Counted from the first letter of the stretch, positions 1-11,742 are shown. The stretch: 64,000 nt of DNA from Gymnopilus junonius (GCA_015501075.1 JADNYJ010000011.1:468786-532785), one strand, 5' to 3'. Notes: a model not told the origin generated them from the sequence alone. Numbers and translations are program-made.

Positions 1-891
1 GAACGTCCGGCAGAATGGTCTCGGTGTTCTTCTCGATATCGTAGATTATCGTTTGATTACCAGCTATCATCAAGACTCGGCCGTCAGGAAGTCCAAAGAC
101 ACTAAGAACAGCACGAACGCTTAGATGTGGGGTGAATTACACTCAAGCGTCTACACACCGAGGGAAAAGATTAGCAGGTAAACTCCTCTGGAGGAACGCA
201 GACGGGCGGGGAACACCTCCGTCCTTGGGCGGGAAGAATTCAAAGTTGTTGACTGGATCGGTATTATAAAACGGCGTTCGTTCGTGGATACCGCCAACGA
301 CCATCTAAACAGAAATTAGGATCAATATTTTCATCTTCTGAGGCTTAAAATGTGGAAGGGACATTACCAGAGAACCATCGAAAATTCTTAGGCTAGAGGG
401 ATACCACCTGGTCTCTTCGAGATGCAAAGTCGAGGGATCCTCGAATAAAGTACAGTTTACTCCTGCAGGATTAGTGCATGGTTCAAAAAGGCGGATCGCC
501 ATACGTCCATCTACAGCGGCTGAGATTACGGGGATATGCCCTCCGACACTAACCTAAAAGAGATAAGAAAGCAAGAAGAAAAGATTTTTCTAACAGCACA
601 TACCATAGTACCGTTACTTAGAAATCCGCCGGAAGCACAAAATGTGTCAGAAACGACATCAAGAGCTGTCGCCGTGTTTGTTTCTAGGTTCCATAAGGCT
701 CCCCATGCTGCATGATCGTTGATTTGAAGAGGGTCATTTGTTGCTCTGTCAAAGAAAATAGCTAGGGTAGGTGAAACGAAGATGGCTTCGAGGGCCAATA
801 CGCCTGATGTTCCGTTCTGGACAAAGTTCCATCCTGCACCGAGGGCTTGACTGGCAAAAGGAAGAAGTAGCAAGTACGGTGCGTACTTCAT
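1..891 (-). CDS. Glyoxal oxidase (copper radical oxidase), N-terminal part, runs off the left edge
   Basis: Secreted copper-radical oxidase that oxidises small aldehydes such as glyoxal and yields extracellular H2O2 for lignin-degrading peroxidases (family knowledge). The start at 891 gives a signal peptide ([18 protein letters not shown]) followed by the family hallmark [12 protein letters not shown] read four exons: 891-604, 553-368, 304 to about 148, and 101 to the edge. All splice sites are GT...AG and the reading frame is kept across them. Visible family segments are [44 protein letters not shown] and [20 protein letters not shown], in the usual beta-propeller order. The catalytic Cys, Tyr and His residues in the C-terminal half lie outside the window, so activity cannot be judged. 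No WSC domain is seen at the N-terminus, so it is the simple glyoxal-oxidase type. Identification is firm; the exact subclass is not. Confidence 0.9.
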
Positions 892-1838
892 TTCTAGTGT
901 GTTGGACTAGTTAGTTGTAAGTACTACGTGATCTGCTTTTATACGGACTCACTTCAACAATTGGAGTCGTGAAATTTTGGTGTGGGTGGCTCGGCAGATT
1001 GCCGAACTGGAAAACACATATCCTGAGTAGGTTATGAGAAACATTCTGGGAGAAGGTATATGCAGAATCACCACAGTAGCCACGGTCGTTGATTTTTTGG
1101 TACCATAATTACTTGCCGACATAAGTGTATCGCCCTTCCTTTTCCAGATGACCGTCTTGGCATTTCCACAGCCAATCTAATTCCCTACTTGGCATGTAGA
1201 TTCACAAGAGACAAATATTTCATGTTATCAAGGAACCTGACTGTGGTAAAACAGGTTCACAAGACCCGTATTCATGAGAACAGAATAAGTACGAGCAGCC
1301 CAGACTTACCCCTTGAAATCGAAAACCGGGGGAAATAGTATCCCAAAATTGGAGTACCATTCGGGCTGAAGGCCTTGAAGACGGGATATGAGAGGCCGGG
1401 AAACACTGGGGAATCATTTGAAAATTTGAATGTCCAGCAAGATGATGATGGGCGTGAACAAGAAGAGTTAGGTAATCTTTGTGACGCAATGATAGTCGCG
1501 ATACCCGCTGCTCCTGCTCCGTCTTCGGACTCTTCTTTTTCAACCCATTCGCGTTCACATACAGTGCAAGTTGAAGTATTAGACTGAGGTAGTCAACTTC
1601 TCAAATATTGAATTTATATGTTATTTTCTACTAGAGTCAAAACTGTAATATATACAAGTTACGCAATGTAACTACACATCGAAACATGAATTCCAGTATT
1701 CATCAACTAAAGATCATAGCCCTAAACTTAAAGAAGAAAAGGAAGTATATACAACGAATAAAGATACGTAAAACATATGCGCCTCCTGTATAGCACTTAC
1801 CCTGATAGAAAATGTCCTTCATTACCAAGCTTCGACGT
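892..1838. other. Intergenic stretch without a convincing gene
   Basis: This is the upstream region of the glyoxal oxidase plus the downstream region of the acidic-tailed gene. Two overlapping open frames near 1220-1590, one per strand, show no recognisable motif, no splice continuity and no composition favouring either strand. I see no RNA gene or repeat here. Confidence 0.5.
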
Positions 1839-4482
1839 TCAAAGTTCTTCCTCATCCCCAAAAGGATCCCACACCTCCCCAGGCTTCCCCTTGTTCGCAT
1901 TGGATTCGGCAACAATCTCAACCACCATCTCTTCACCATCGTCCCCCGCAAGTTCATCGACCTCTTCTTCTGCCTTAACCTCCACGTTTTCATCATTCAC
2001 TCGCAAAAACTCCCCGTTCTTCGCCTTCGCCAACCTCTTCTCCAATCGCTCAATTCTCATCCGCTTCGAACGCGCCCTAGGAGGAGCGGGTGTAAAGGTA
2101 TATTTCTTATTGGGATAATGTTCTGAGAGGATAACTTCTGAGGACAGGAGGAGGTCAGGGAGGGAGCCAGTGGAGAGAGAGAAGGCCCCTCCGGAGTAGT
2201 GGTAAGGGGTATATTGGGATGCGGGCGAGGAAGCACGGGGAGGCGAAGATGGAGGGAGGGAGGACGAAGCCGAAGCGTTGGTCGCCAGACTTGGGGTTGA
2301 TCCTGTTCCCAAGCTTGATTCTTGGCTGTCGCATTCAATTTGGAGTTGGACCTCCGTTTCCTCTTCCTCTTCTTGATCCTCCTCCTCCTCCTCGTCTTCA
2401 ATGACATGGAAACTCGGCTGCATATCCTCATCCTCATCCTCGTCTTCCTCCTCCTGCTCAATCTTCCTTCGCTTCTGTTGCTCTTTTTCTTTCTCCAACC
2501 GCGCCTTCTCTTTCCGCTTTCGCTGCACCTCCACCACATCGTCATCGTCATCGTCCTGGTCAAACGGATCGTCCCCTTCACACCCGTCCACACCCCCCGT
2601 AAACACCTCTTCCTCATCCAACTCCCCCTTCCGAATCGCCGCTCGCATGCTTTGATACCCCTTAGGGTCCATATACTCCAATAAGTATTTGGCGAACAAG
2701 TATGGAGGGTCATTGAATTTCTCAGTGTCCATCGTGCGATTTTGGTCTTCTCGAAGGTGGTAAGGGAGTGAAGAGGAGGCTTTGCCGTGGTAGGAAGTTT
2801 CTTCTTCTTCAGAGTCGGAGATAACAATGACTGATTGCTCCTCCTCCTCTTCGTTAGCTTGAGCTTGCTCCTCTTCCTCGTCAGAGTCGGCCACATATAT
2901 GACCTCGGGCCTTTCTTCTTCTTCCCCTTCCTCTTCATTGTCCTCTTCGTCGTTCTCGTCCTCATCCACGAGCAATGGGACAGGCTTGGAAGGAGATGAG
3001 CCCTGCGTATAGAAAAACGGATGCGTTGCGTCGAATTCGTGTAGGTCACATTCATCTTCATCTTCGTCCTCTTCACCCTCGGCTTCACCATCTGCGTCTG
3101 TATCGGTCAGGTCTTCGTCCATCGTAATATGTGGAGGTGGCGGTGGGGATTTAAGTTTCTTAAACATCGCCGGCTCCATTGCTTTACGAGGCGGTGGGGT
3201 TGGACTCTTGAGCTTCACTATAGCTCTGGCCTTCGATGCTGCTCGGATGTCCTCTTTTACTTGGGTGTTCGAGGCTCGGGGACGGAAAGCTGTTGGAAGT
3301 GGAGCGACCTCGCGATTGCGGGTATGGATAGAAGCAGGTGCGGGGGAACTAGATAGCGTATTCAATATAGATTTTGAGAAGAGTGGTCGTGGTAAGGGTG
3401 CTGGTGACAGATGCACGTAGCCCCGTGCACCAAATATAAAGGGTGTGTTTGAGATACCGCGTTGACGAGGAAGGAGGTTCTTGTTGACCGTAATATGAAT
3501 TTGAGTGGTCGGAGAATGATGCTAGATGTCAGGGAAATCAGTAAAAAGTTTGCAATGTGAAAAAAATGGACAGGTAGCGAACATAAATGATCCCAATATC
3601 CGCCTTGAGGCCCTTAGGGAAACAATGTCCAATCGTGAAATCCTCTTCATCGACCCACTTCCAATCTTGGTCGTCCCCGTCTTTGGCGGTGTCTTCCTCT
3701 TCTTCTGTTTCGTCGTCCTCATCCAGTTCATCTTCCTCATCTTCATCGTCTTCGGTGTCCAGACCAAATCCGTACTTCGATTTCCACCTCCGAGCAGGAT
3801 CATGCACATTGGAAAGCTTGACCAGCGTCACTCCTGATTTGGCTTTGATCTGCCCAGGTTTATACAGGGGGCCGTAGATGTCAATTTTATTCTTCACCTC
3901 AAAAAGGTAATCGCTGCCGTCTTCCTGTGGATGGTTGATGTCGAGACCATTACTGGCATAGGAAGCAGGGACATTAAACAACCACGCGATGAGACACCGC
4001 AGATGCACAAACGTGTAGTTAAGTGGCACACGGGCGATACGGTACACACCACCTTGTCTGTGAGACATTGCCATGGCGTTAACTGCGTTTTTGCTTGTGC
4101 CTTTCTTGGGGATACGCACAAGCTGAAAGCGTAACGCGACGTGTTTGCTAAATGAACTAGGCGGTGGCAAAGAGCGGATCAGCCTTTGCGCCCGTTTCCT
4201 CCCAAAAGGGTTGGACGGCGAGTCAGAAGGCTGGAGAGGGTAGGGCGTGTACGGGGTCTTCTTGGGGGTAGCAGTGGGAAACGTCAAGGGGGTTCTGGTG
4301 GCTTTGGATGGGCTACTCGATGACCATGATGTGGAAGCTATGGGTGCCCCTGGTGTCCTTGGGAAGCGCGACACGGAAGAAGAAGTAGAGGCGTATTCAT
4401 TGCGTTTAGCACGCTTAGGAGAAGTCAACGAAGACGCGTCGACATCATCGTCTACAACAATGCGGCGTTTACGAGTGTCCAT
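1839..4482 (-). CDS. pRiA4b ORF-3-like domain protein with a long acidic C-terminal tail (about 860 aa, two exons)
   Basis: Two long open stretches that look like separate genes join into one. Exon 1 (4482-3583, 300 codons) ends at ...DIGIIY. A 61-base intron has a CTGAC branch site and a CTAG acceptor. Exon 2 (3521-1839, 561 codons) continues HHSPTTQIHITVNK. Both lengths are multiples of three and the junction restores a smooth GIIYHH motif. Exon 1 starts with a basic, nuclear-localisation-like patch (TRKRR, SPKRAKR). It then carries a domain (about residues 110-300) resembling the plasmid pRiA4b ORF-3 fold: YRIARVPLNYTFVHLRCLIA, a YLFEVK strand, and EEDFTIGHCFPKG near its end. Exon 2 holds IHITVNKNLLPRQRGISNTP, then several hundred residues of Glu/Asp-rich low complexity with short basic coiled-coil patches (RKRKEKARLEKEKEQQKRRK) and ends WDPFGDEEEL. 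The role is unknown; a nuclear, histone- or nucleic-acid-related function is only an inference from composition. The gene model is solid and the domain name is moderately sure. Confidence 0.72.
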
Positions 4483-4617
4483 AGGAGTAGTGTTTTCGTG
4501 GTCGTCGTCAGTGAGAGAGTCAACTTTAAATTGATTGGAAATCTGGAATACACAAACGAGATCAGGTGATCGCGTTATATACAGTCACATGGACATGTTC
4601 ATTCCGCATTTTACTTT

Positions 4618-5401
4618 TTAATCTTTGATAGCTGCTTCCTTCTCTTCTTCAGTTGGGAACTTTGCAAAGGCATCTCTCAGCATGTCAATAGGAGCGGTAA
4701 TTAACTCAGAAAATGTCTCGAAAGGAGGTTTATCAGGTGCATTTGGGTGGGTCCTGGAAATATAATCCGTAAATCCAAGTGCTAATAAGAAGCAAGGAAG
4801 ATCGGACCTGGTAGGAGCAAAGTTCTTGGTCCTCTTGAAGTGCGCTACAGCCTCCAACGCCTTTTCAGGACCGATCGCATCTTGCAAGAGGGGTAGATCA
4901 TTCTGCTCTTCTCTGTCATTGTGGGCTTTCAAATGTTCAACGACAGACTTAAGGACGCCAGCGTGTTCATGTGCGCCAACTGTGAGGGACCCAAGTTTGT
5001 GGAGGAGCTCTTTAATTTCCTGAAAAGATGCGACGGATGGTCTACGGGTAAGTGAGGGGCGTGGTTGTAAAGAGGAATAGCCTAAAAATAAACCGTACTT
5101 GAAGATCCGCCCTGCCTTTATCTGCGAGCTCCTTGCCTTTCGCTCCAAGATATTTCTCCATGAGAGGATAGATGACGAGCTCTTCGCCTACAGCATGCCT
5201 TGCGACTTCCCACCTAAACTGGTTAGACCAGCGTTCTTCTAAGTCGGTATTGAGTTTATTTTTTTCATACTGGGCGTAGTAGTCATACATCTGCGGATTC
5301 AGGTTGTTCAGTGATCAATCTTTTAGTCAAATGAAACACATCACCTCTTGGTGGTCACCCGCAAGAGCATCGATAAGAGGTCCGCCGACGTGTTTGTAGT
5401 C
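4618..5401 (-). CDS. Hemerythrin/HHE cation-binding domain protein (5' end unresolved)
   Basis: HHE-domain proteins are four-helix bundles that bind a metal pair through His and Glu residues; fungal members are small cytosolic or mitochondrial proteins of unclear role. Three exons are well supported: 5401-5345 (19 codons), 5290-5099 (64 codons) and 5019-4618 (134 codons including the stop), with clean GT...AG borders. Helix motifs include LAGDHQEMYDYYAQYEKNK, EVARHAVGEELVIYPLMEKY and GSLTVGAHEHAGVLKSVVE, with metal-ligand-type His and Glu residues. The C-terminus ends EEEKEAAIKD. The first exon is not resolved: an acceptor (CCAATTAG) sits just before the GAC TAC AAA at 5401, so at least one more exon lies upstream, possibly near 5616 where an ATG opens. 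Without it the N-terminal sorting signal cannot be judged. Confidence 0.78.
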
Positions 5402-6144
5402 CTAATTGGTACAATGTTGGTCATGACTCGCGAAGGCTTCTGGGATATGGAAAATGTAGAACGTTTAGAGTCTACAGACCACGGCCAAATAAGTCGAGTG
5501 AGAACGGACAGATCACGTAAGTTTGAAAGGAAGAAGAGCAGGATGTGAAAGAGATATGTTGGGCGAAATGATGAGAGGAGCGCGAGCGTATATTTACCCC
5601 CTTTTACTGAGCGCATGATGTCGTCATTTTTGATATCGTCGGGGCTGAACGTTGACCGGAACCAATGGGAAGAGATCGAAGTTCAGCGATGAATAGGCTT
5701 CAAGCCAGCCAGAAGCCGAGACTTGGCCCAAACTTGGCCCAGACGGCTTGGGGTCGAAAAAAGAGAGTCAAACTACTGGAAAACTAGTGCAGAGCAAGAA
5801 AAAGGTTTGAATAATACCTTTTGTTTTCATCCTTGTAATGGGAAAGAGTCCAGTGAGCACTTCAATCGTGAGCCAACCAAATCCTGTCCAGTATCTCAGT
5901 GAGAATAAGTATTCATGACGTGACACGTCGCGTGCTGTATCGTGCGCCAAAAATACCTTTCCTCCAACATCGGCATCATGATCACTCAGCGCTCAGCGCT
6001 AGCAATTACATACTCAGAGTTGTGCGAAGGCTGTTGTCGACTCGTGTACCTTGACATTGACGGTCCACTCAAGGGTTCTCCATCTGTTCGTCTTTCTCTC
6101 TGTGTATACCGTCTTGTATTATTCCTGAAGAAGGAGAGCATCAA
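5402..6144. other. Upstream region of the HHE gene; no resolved gene
   Basis: The missing first exon of the HHE gene probably lies here, between about 5410 and 5620. Beyond that I see only short open frames without motifs. A 17-base string, ACTCAGCGCTCAGCGCT, occurs at 5984-6000 and recurs exactly at 27889-27905. Confidence 0.4.
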
Positions 6145-7108
6145 ATGTTAGTAACGACGCTGCGAATTGTAGACTCTGAGGAAGAGGCTTCCCTACACCC
6201 TCGCGCAATTTGGAACCATTGGAAGAAGAATGTAATTTGGGATCCTAGGTCATATTACGGTGCATCCATGTTCTTTAAGTTGATCTGGTGTCTGCCTTTG
6301 CTGATGGAAACTTGTACACCAGGAATATTAGAATTTCTGGCTGCGTTCATAATGGTTATCTCCCCTCGGTATGCCAACAAAAATTTATGTTCAGGAATGC
6401 TAATCGGATTTGGCATTGCTCCCTTGTGGGTCTCTTCTCCATTCCCACTTCTCGAACGGCAAGGCGAGCTGATTTCTTTTTACTCTATTTCTCCCTGCAC
6501 CATATCCAGACATTGGTTCAGCAATCATAGACAGTCGTCGAACTTACTGACGCGGGCTCGCACCCATATTTTCGTACTGGTTGCTCTTGCTCTTATTCTG
6601 TTCGGTATGTCGTTCCATCTTCGTCCTTTAATCTGTCTTTACTCCTTTTTTTCTTCGTCTGTCTCTTCACAACGTTGACTGATCTTTAACTTCAGTTTCT
6701 GAAGTTTATGCCATCTTTTACAAACCGTACCAGTGTAAATATCGTTATGACTGTCGTATGAACCCCTTTGTTTCGTTATCCATTGTGACTTGTGCGTTCA
6801 TCCGTTATGAGTTCCCTCTTATATATGCCACACTGACCGATTTCTTTTTCCATTTTTACCCTACAGTGCTCGTCGCTACCTTCGTTGTATATACTAACGC
6901 CCGAAGGACACGCAAACGCCCTGTCCACCCTCTTCCAATCGCCGCCGTTGACTCAACAACGACTGATGAGGCTCCAGTGACAAACGTTCCTAGTGGTCCA
7001 GCCATAGAAGATTACGAGGATGAGAGCCAGGCTGCGTGGGCGACCGTGAGGGTTGCTGATGGAATTGAAGATGATTCGATGGAGCCGGAGGGACAGTTGA
7101 GGTTGTGA
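6145..7108 (+). CDS. Orphan multi-pass membrane protein (about 253 aa, three exons)
   Basis: I do not recognise this gene. It is supported by a consistent splice chain: exon 1 6145-6604, exon 2 6696-6755 and exon 3 6867-7108. The donors are GTATGT and GTATGA, the acceptors are CAG, and the phases fit to give 254 codons including the stop. Exon 1 has hydrophobic stretches around MFFKLIWCLPLLM and GILEFLAAFIMVI, and ends in a strong transmembrane helix (IFVLVALALILF) that continues in exon 2 as VSEVYAIFYKPYQC. Exon 3 begins LLVATFVVYTNARR, then an Arg/Lys cluster (ARRTRKR) and a Pro/Thr-rich, acidic cytosolic-like tail. The first 150 codons are less convincing than the last 100, and an upstream exon boundary inside exon 1 is possible. 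It could be a truncated relative of fungal multi-pass proteins; there is no evidence for a specific function. Confidence 0.45.
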
Positions 7109-8335
7109 GCTTGCTTGGGTTTACGGACCTGCGCTGCATGTGGCAGATACGAGGCCTGGTTAGACGTGAGCGGCCCAATGTCACTAGTGCTAGCTTCCAC
7201 TGGCAGTTGGTACATAGTGTGCTGAGCCATCAAATAAACTAGCAAATGCATGTAAGGCTTTCATTGAATAGAGTAGTTACAGTGTATGATATCAATGTAC
7301 TGGTACAGCTAATTTGCATTGCACCGTGTGCGTGTCGTTGTATCTGAATCGGCATTCAAGATCAGGGAGACCAGAATGAGGCTTACTGCTTAAGGATGTC
7401 TTCACTCATTCAAATTCAAGATAATAACAGGCAAACTGTATGGTAGTTATAGAGTACCCTGCTCATTGAACTGCTAGGAGCCCGCTCTGCCAATGAGGTC
7501 ACCGCATCAGATCCCATGCAGAAAGAGTTCAATCAAATCATATGAGCTAGAGGAGTCACCAATTTGTAAATCAAAACCAGCTTGCCAGGCCTCCTCCAAG
7601 CGACGAAGAGCGTCTTTATTGATATCAGAAAGGTGTCTGGGGCTCGGGAACACTGGGAAGAGTGGTACTGGCATAGAGAGTAACGATTCATTTGTTGCAT
7701 CACTTGTTAATGTTACAAACGATTAGAATCGCTGGCCAAGTGCTGGAAACAACATTAAAACCGAGCCAGTACGATCATGTCTCGAAGATTGTAGCTCCCA
7801 GTCGCGGTGGTAGAGGAGGCAAGGAGAGCTTGAATACATAGAATGCACTCTCAGGAGGTTGAGATTGGACCATAGGATCATGAACAGGGATCATTGTCGT
7901 TGGATTTTGCGATGCTGTTTGAACAGTCTACCTTCGTTGATGTATCAATTGCTACTTAGCGACGGGGATAAATATTAAAATTATACTCGAACTCACTTAT
8001 AAGTCGCAGTTGGATGGAAGCGAGACCACTTGAGATGTTGAGAAATATATCAGAGCTTGACGCTTATTGAGCGTTGGAGATGATCCTGAGAACGAGAAAT
8101 GCAACAAGTGATGACGATAGTGGTGATATGACTTAGAGAGGTTCTTATATTGGGACGTTGGTTGGGGGTGATCTATTTTTAGTACTCTAATGTCGTACGA
8201 GTTGCGAACATTTCTTGCGAACATATCATGATGTTGTTTACTTTCTTCTCTGTTTTTCCTCTCTCGCTGTCGGTCCCCCCATCCTAATCTCACTCTCAAC
8301 CCCAACTTGCCTCCACCAACAATAGAATCCAAACT
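7109..8335. other. Intergenic region before squalene synthase; nothing recognised
   Basis: AT-rich stretches and short open frames on both strands carry no motifs or splice continuity. The last 200-300 bases, with pyrimidine-rich tracts such as CTCTCGCTGTCGGTCCCCCC, are the presumed promoter of squalene synthase. No specific regulatory site can be claimed by eye. Confidence 0.5.
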
Positions 8336-10082
8336 ATGAGCGCAATAAATTGGGTTGTTCTCCTCCTGACACACCCTGTGGAGTTTAGGACTCTCGTCCA
8401 GTTCAACATGTATCATAAAAAAAAGCGGGACATTGCCGCGTTGAAGGAACACCCTACGACTGGATGGTACAGGAGCGGTATGAGGAGATGTTGGGAGTTA
8501 TTGGATATGACGAGTAGAAGTTATTCGGCTGTTATTAAAGAGCTGGACGGAGACTTGGTGAGGACGGTGAGTTTACCTTTTTCTTTAGTTGTTTCGCGTT
8601 TGGAAGTACGTACTTATGGACTTTTCTTTGTGTCTAGATTGCCCTTTTCTACCTGGTACTTCGTGGGCTCGACACCATCGAGGATGATATGACCATTGCC
8701 GACGAAATCAAACAACCCTTACTACGGTCTTTCCACATCCATAGCGTCACTCCAGGCTGGAAATATGACGGTTGTGGGCCAAACGAGAGAGACCGCCAAC
8801 TTCTCGTGGAATACGATACCGTTGTGGAGGAGTTTAACCTCTTGCTTCCGGAGTACGTTTTACTTTACTGAGCTTCTACGTAAAAGCTCTTCTTCTAAAC
8901 TTGAGCTTCGCCAGGTACAAAAACGTCATACTCGATATCACTCAAAAAATGGCCACAGGGATGGCCGACTATGCCCACAAGGCCGCCACCTCATCCGATC
9001 AATCAATTTACATCGCTAGCGTCGCCGAATACGACTTGTACTGCCACTACGTCGCCGGTCTCCTTGGTGAGGGCCTCTCGCGCCTCTTCTCTGCGTCGGG
9101 CAAGGAATCCCCCTCTCTCGGCCTCCAATTGGAGCTGAGCAACTCCATGGGTCTCCTGCTCCAAAAGACCAACATCATTCGTGATTTCCGGGAAGACGTT
9201 GAAGAAAAGAGATTTTTCTGGCCCCGCGAGATTTGGGGAAGCCCTGAATATGGAGGGTTCACGGAGCTGAAAGAGATGTGTGCAACCGATGCGGAGACGG
9301 TGACCAGGGCGAAGAGGGTGCAGAGTGGGATGGTGTTGAACGCGCTGAGACACGCGACGGACGCGATGGATTACCTGAGACTATTGCGCAACCAGAGCGT
9401 GTTCACTTTCTGCGCGATCCCTGTTACGATGGCCATTGCGACTCTGGAGCTGTGCTTCATGAATGCGGAGATGTTCCAGCGGAATATTAAGATCCGCAAA
9501 GCACAAGCCGCGGATGTGAGTGCTCCTTTCCTTCGTGTTTTTTTTTTCTAGACAGAAGCAACTGAAATTTCTTTCCAACTTGCAGCTCGTCATGCGGTCT
9601 ACAAATCCGAGGGAAGTAGGCCTCATCTTCCGCGAATACGCGAGGAGGATACATGCCAAAGCTGTCCCTTCCGACCCCAACTTCATTCGCATTTCTGTTG
9701 CGTGTGGAAAGGTCCGTCAGCTTCTCTCACGTCGTCTTCAAAGTTCTATCTCCCTGATTCAATATAGATCGAAGCGTGGTGCGAACATAACTACCCCACC
9801 TTTGTACATTTCACGCCCAGCGGCCAACAAATGGTGAACCCCTCCGACGCGCGAGGCAACGTTCTTCTCAAAGAACAAGCATTCGACGCGGAACTTCTCA
9901 AGAAGTTCGGTCCAGGTACTGTTGCCCGCGCGAATGGCGTGGACGGGGAGCACTGGGTACAGGCGTATGATCCCACACGAGGAATGGGGACGGCCAGGCT
10001 GGTGGTGTACGTCGCTGGCGCGCTTGGCTTGGTTTTGCTGTTTGGATGGGGTGTTGTGTGGGGTGTTACACAGTTGGATTAG
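8336..10082 (+). CDS. ERG9: Squalene synthase (farnesyl-diphosphate farnesyltransferase)
   Basis: Joins two farnesyl diphosphates to squalene through presqualene diphosphate, the first committed step of ergosterol synthesis, at the ER membrane. Five exons: 8336-8566, 8638-8852, 8915-9515, 9586-9711 and 9768-10082. All introns are GT...AG, the frame is kept, and the protein is about 495 aa, normal for fungi. The first Asp-rich motif lies in VLRGLDTIEDDM and the second in QKTNIIRDFREDVEEKRFFW. Other family blocks are YDLYCHYVAGLLGEGLSRLF, RSYSAVIKELDGDLVRT and LELSNSMGLLLQKTN. The C-terminus ends in a hydrophobic anchor (VVYVAGALGLVLLFGWGVVW), as expected for the tail-anchored enzyme. The ATG at 8336 is chosen because MSAINWVVLLLTHPVEF aligns with the usual N-terminus. 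No disruption is seen. Sterol control is usual for this gene, but no sterol element can be proved here. Confidence 0.97.
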
Positions 10083-10496
10083 AAGGTTAGTGAATACCGA
10101 CTCATGTGTTTGGAATTTGGTCGGGGTATGGTGGATGGCATCATGAACTTTTTCTTTTTTTATCTTGCATTTTTCGTTTCATGGACTTTAATACTGTATC
10201 GAACGCTGCTTTTTTTCACCTTTTTGCTATAGTAACCTATGGGGGATTGATTGATTGGGCGGTTTGCTTTTTTTTCGTCCATAAATTTTATTTACTCATT
10301 TCTATGTATGTATCGATAGCCTTATTGTTTCCTTCTGCCTAGTCGAGTACTTGCTCACACACTAAAATAATAATACCCGGTCCCGGCGTTCTCACTGTTA
10401 TAACTATAAATCGCTTGCTATGAAATATCCACGACAATATATATGATGAGTTCAACATGGACAAGGGAGTGCCTGCCGCTGCGGAGATGCAAAAAG
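10083..10496. other. 3' flank of squalene synthase; no gene
   Basis: A T-rich stretch (several runs of 6-9 T) typical of a fungal 3' untranslated region and terminator zone. No coding or RNA signal was seen before the tRNA. Confidence 0.5.
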
Positions 10497-10570
10497 TGAG
10501 TCGACCCAGGCTCGAACTGAGGACCTTCTGTGTGTTAGACAGATGCGATAACCAACTACGCCATCGACCC
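10497..10570 (-). tRNA. tRNA-Val (AAC)
   Basis: The reverse strand folds as a full cloverleaf of 74 nt including discriminator A73. The acceptor GGGTCGA pairs with TCGACTC (one G-U), the anticodon arm is TCTGT-CTAACAC-ACAGA, and the T arm is CTCAG-TTCGAGC-CTGGG. The anticodon AAC reads Val codons after A34-to-I editing. There is no intron. Confidence 0.93.
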
Positions 10571-11091
10571 GTTGCGAGTGAGGTTGGCGTGTTCTCACCA
10601 TCTTGCCATCGCGTCGTTAGGGGGATCGGCTCGTCACGACGTCATTGTTCATTTTTCGCGTGCCTAGACTCGGTAAGATAATATGGCGATAAATTGAAAC
10701 TCCGCACCGGGGTAAGGATGTGTGAGTGGGAGATCGCCTTGTTCCTTGACATTGTACTTGACCTTGGCCCTTCTTCTGGCCCGTTTCTTTTTCTCCTCAC
10801 ACATTCTTTTATTTTCCTTTCTTTTCTTCCAAGTCTTACGAGCAGCGCTCGTTTGTTACTCATAATTCACCTTCAACTGTACAAAAATTTCAACGTTCAA
10901 CCTTTCAGCTTCAATTACCCTCAAATCGGTCGCCATTTCGAGTCTCAAGCACTCAAGTGCACCAACCAATCCTGCAGTTTAACCTCTGCGCTCCTCGTAC
11001 TATACAACCAGGACTCAGGCTAGTCCTTCTCTACCAAGTTCTCTACAATTCCATCCGCCTCCACATTCTGCTGTTTTAAAGTGAATAAACC
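10571..11091. other. Intergenic, pyrimidine-rich 5' region of the next gene
   Basis: Long T/C tracts (around 10780-10850) precede the start at 11092, typical of fungal core promoters and 5' leaders. An open frame spans much of it but has no motif and low-complexity composition. Confidence 0.45.
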
Positions 11092-11742
11092 ATGGGCGAA
11101 TTCATATGGCACCAATGGTCTCGTTTTGTCTCTATCTCTGCTACTATCTGTGAGTATCGTCTAAAATTGTTTCAGTCATATTTGTTGACGAAGTTACGTG
11201 ATTTTAGATGCAATTTGGGCTTCCTTCTTTGGTTTCTTCTACCGCAAGTTCTTCTGGGACTTTGTGGGTGGAACTTTACGCGATCCTGGAGGACTTCAGT
11301 ACGCCTGTTCTCCCCTTCTCTCTTAATTCACTCTGACGAGGGACGTTTTATATAGACCATCCAAAAATGTGGCTTTCTTCATAACGGTCATCGTCAAAGT
11401 CCCTGTCGTTCAAATCCTCGCTATGATCCTAGGCTTTGTGATCCTCGCTCTAGAAATGCCACTGCCCATGCTCAAGCAATATTCTTTCTATCGAAGCTTC
11501 ATGTTAAGGATCGTCCTGCACTTACTCGAGGCATTTTTGACCGTCCTGTTCTATCAGGTACGCCTTAACGACGGGCTACCTGCCTGCAAGCGACTGATTG
11601 CCATTTTTTTAACTTGACATCTTAGGGCACCAACGCAGCGCTGTGGTCTATCATCACGGCGCTATGTTACAGCCGAGCTATCAGCTTGGGAGAAAGCATG
11701 GCAGAAGCGAAGCAGAATCGCGGTAGAGATGGACCAGCCTGA
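11092..11742 (+). CDS. Small conserved fungal membrane protein of unknown function (155 aa)
   Basis: Four exons: 11092-11149, 11208-11298, 11356-11557 and 11626-11742. Phases fit exactly and give 156 codons with the stop. The protein begins MGEFIWHQWSRFV, then carries FFGFFYRKFFWDFVGGTLRD and the Pro-Gly-Gly turn. At least three hydrophobic segments follow (ITVIVKVPVVQILAMILGFV, a helix around MLRIVLHLLEAFLTVLFY, and one around AALWSIITALCYS), with a short polar tail (SMAEAKQNRGRDGPA). I recognise the overall pattern as a family widely conserved in basidiomycetes, possibly the Pfam DUF7727 group, but the family number is from memory. A role in the ER or Golgi membrane is only a guess. The coding call itself is strong. 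Confidence 0.85.

Noticed and set aside
2057..3091. Long minus-strand frame rich in Arg/Lys within the acidic-tail exon
   Set aside because: It is the shifted-frame shadow of the Glu/Asp-rich coding sequence; the true frame continues from the upstream exon.
6145..7108. Idea that the membrane protein is a mating-pheromone receptor
   Set aside because: Only about three hydrophobic segments were seen and none of the family's motifs; no pheromone precursor with a CaaX end was found nearby.
7997..8452. Minus-strand 151-codon frame before squalene synthase
   Set aside because: It overlaps the real first exon of squalene synthase and has no motif.
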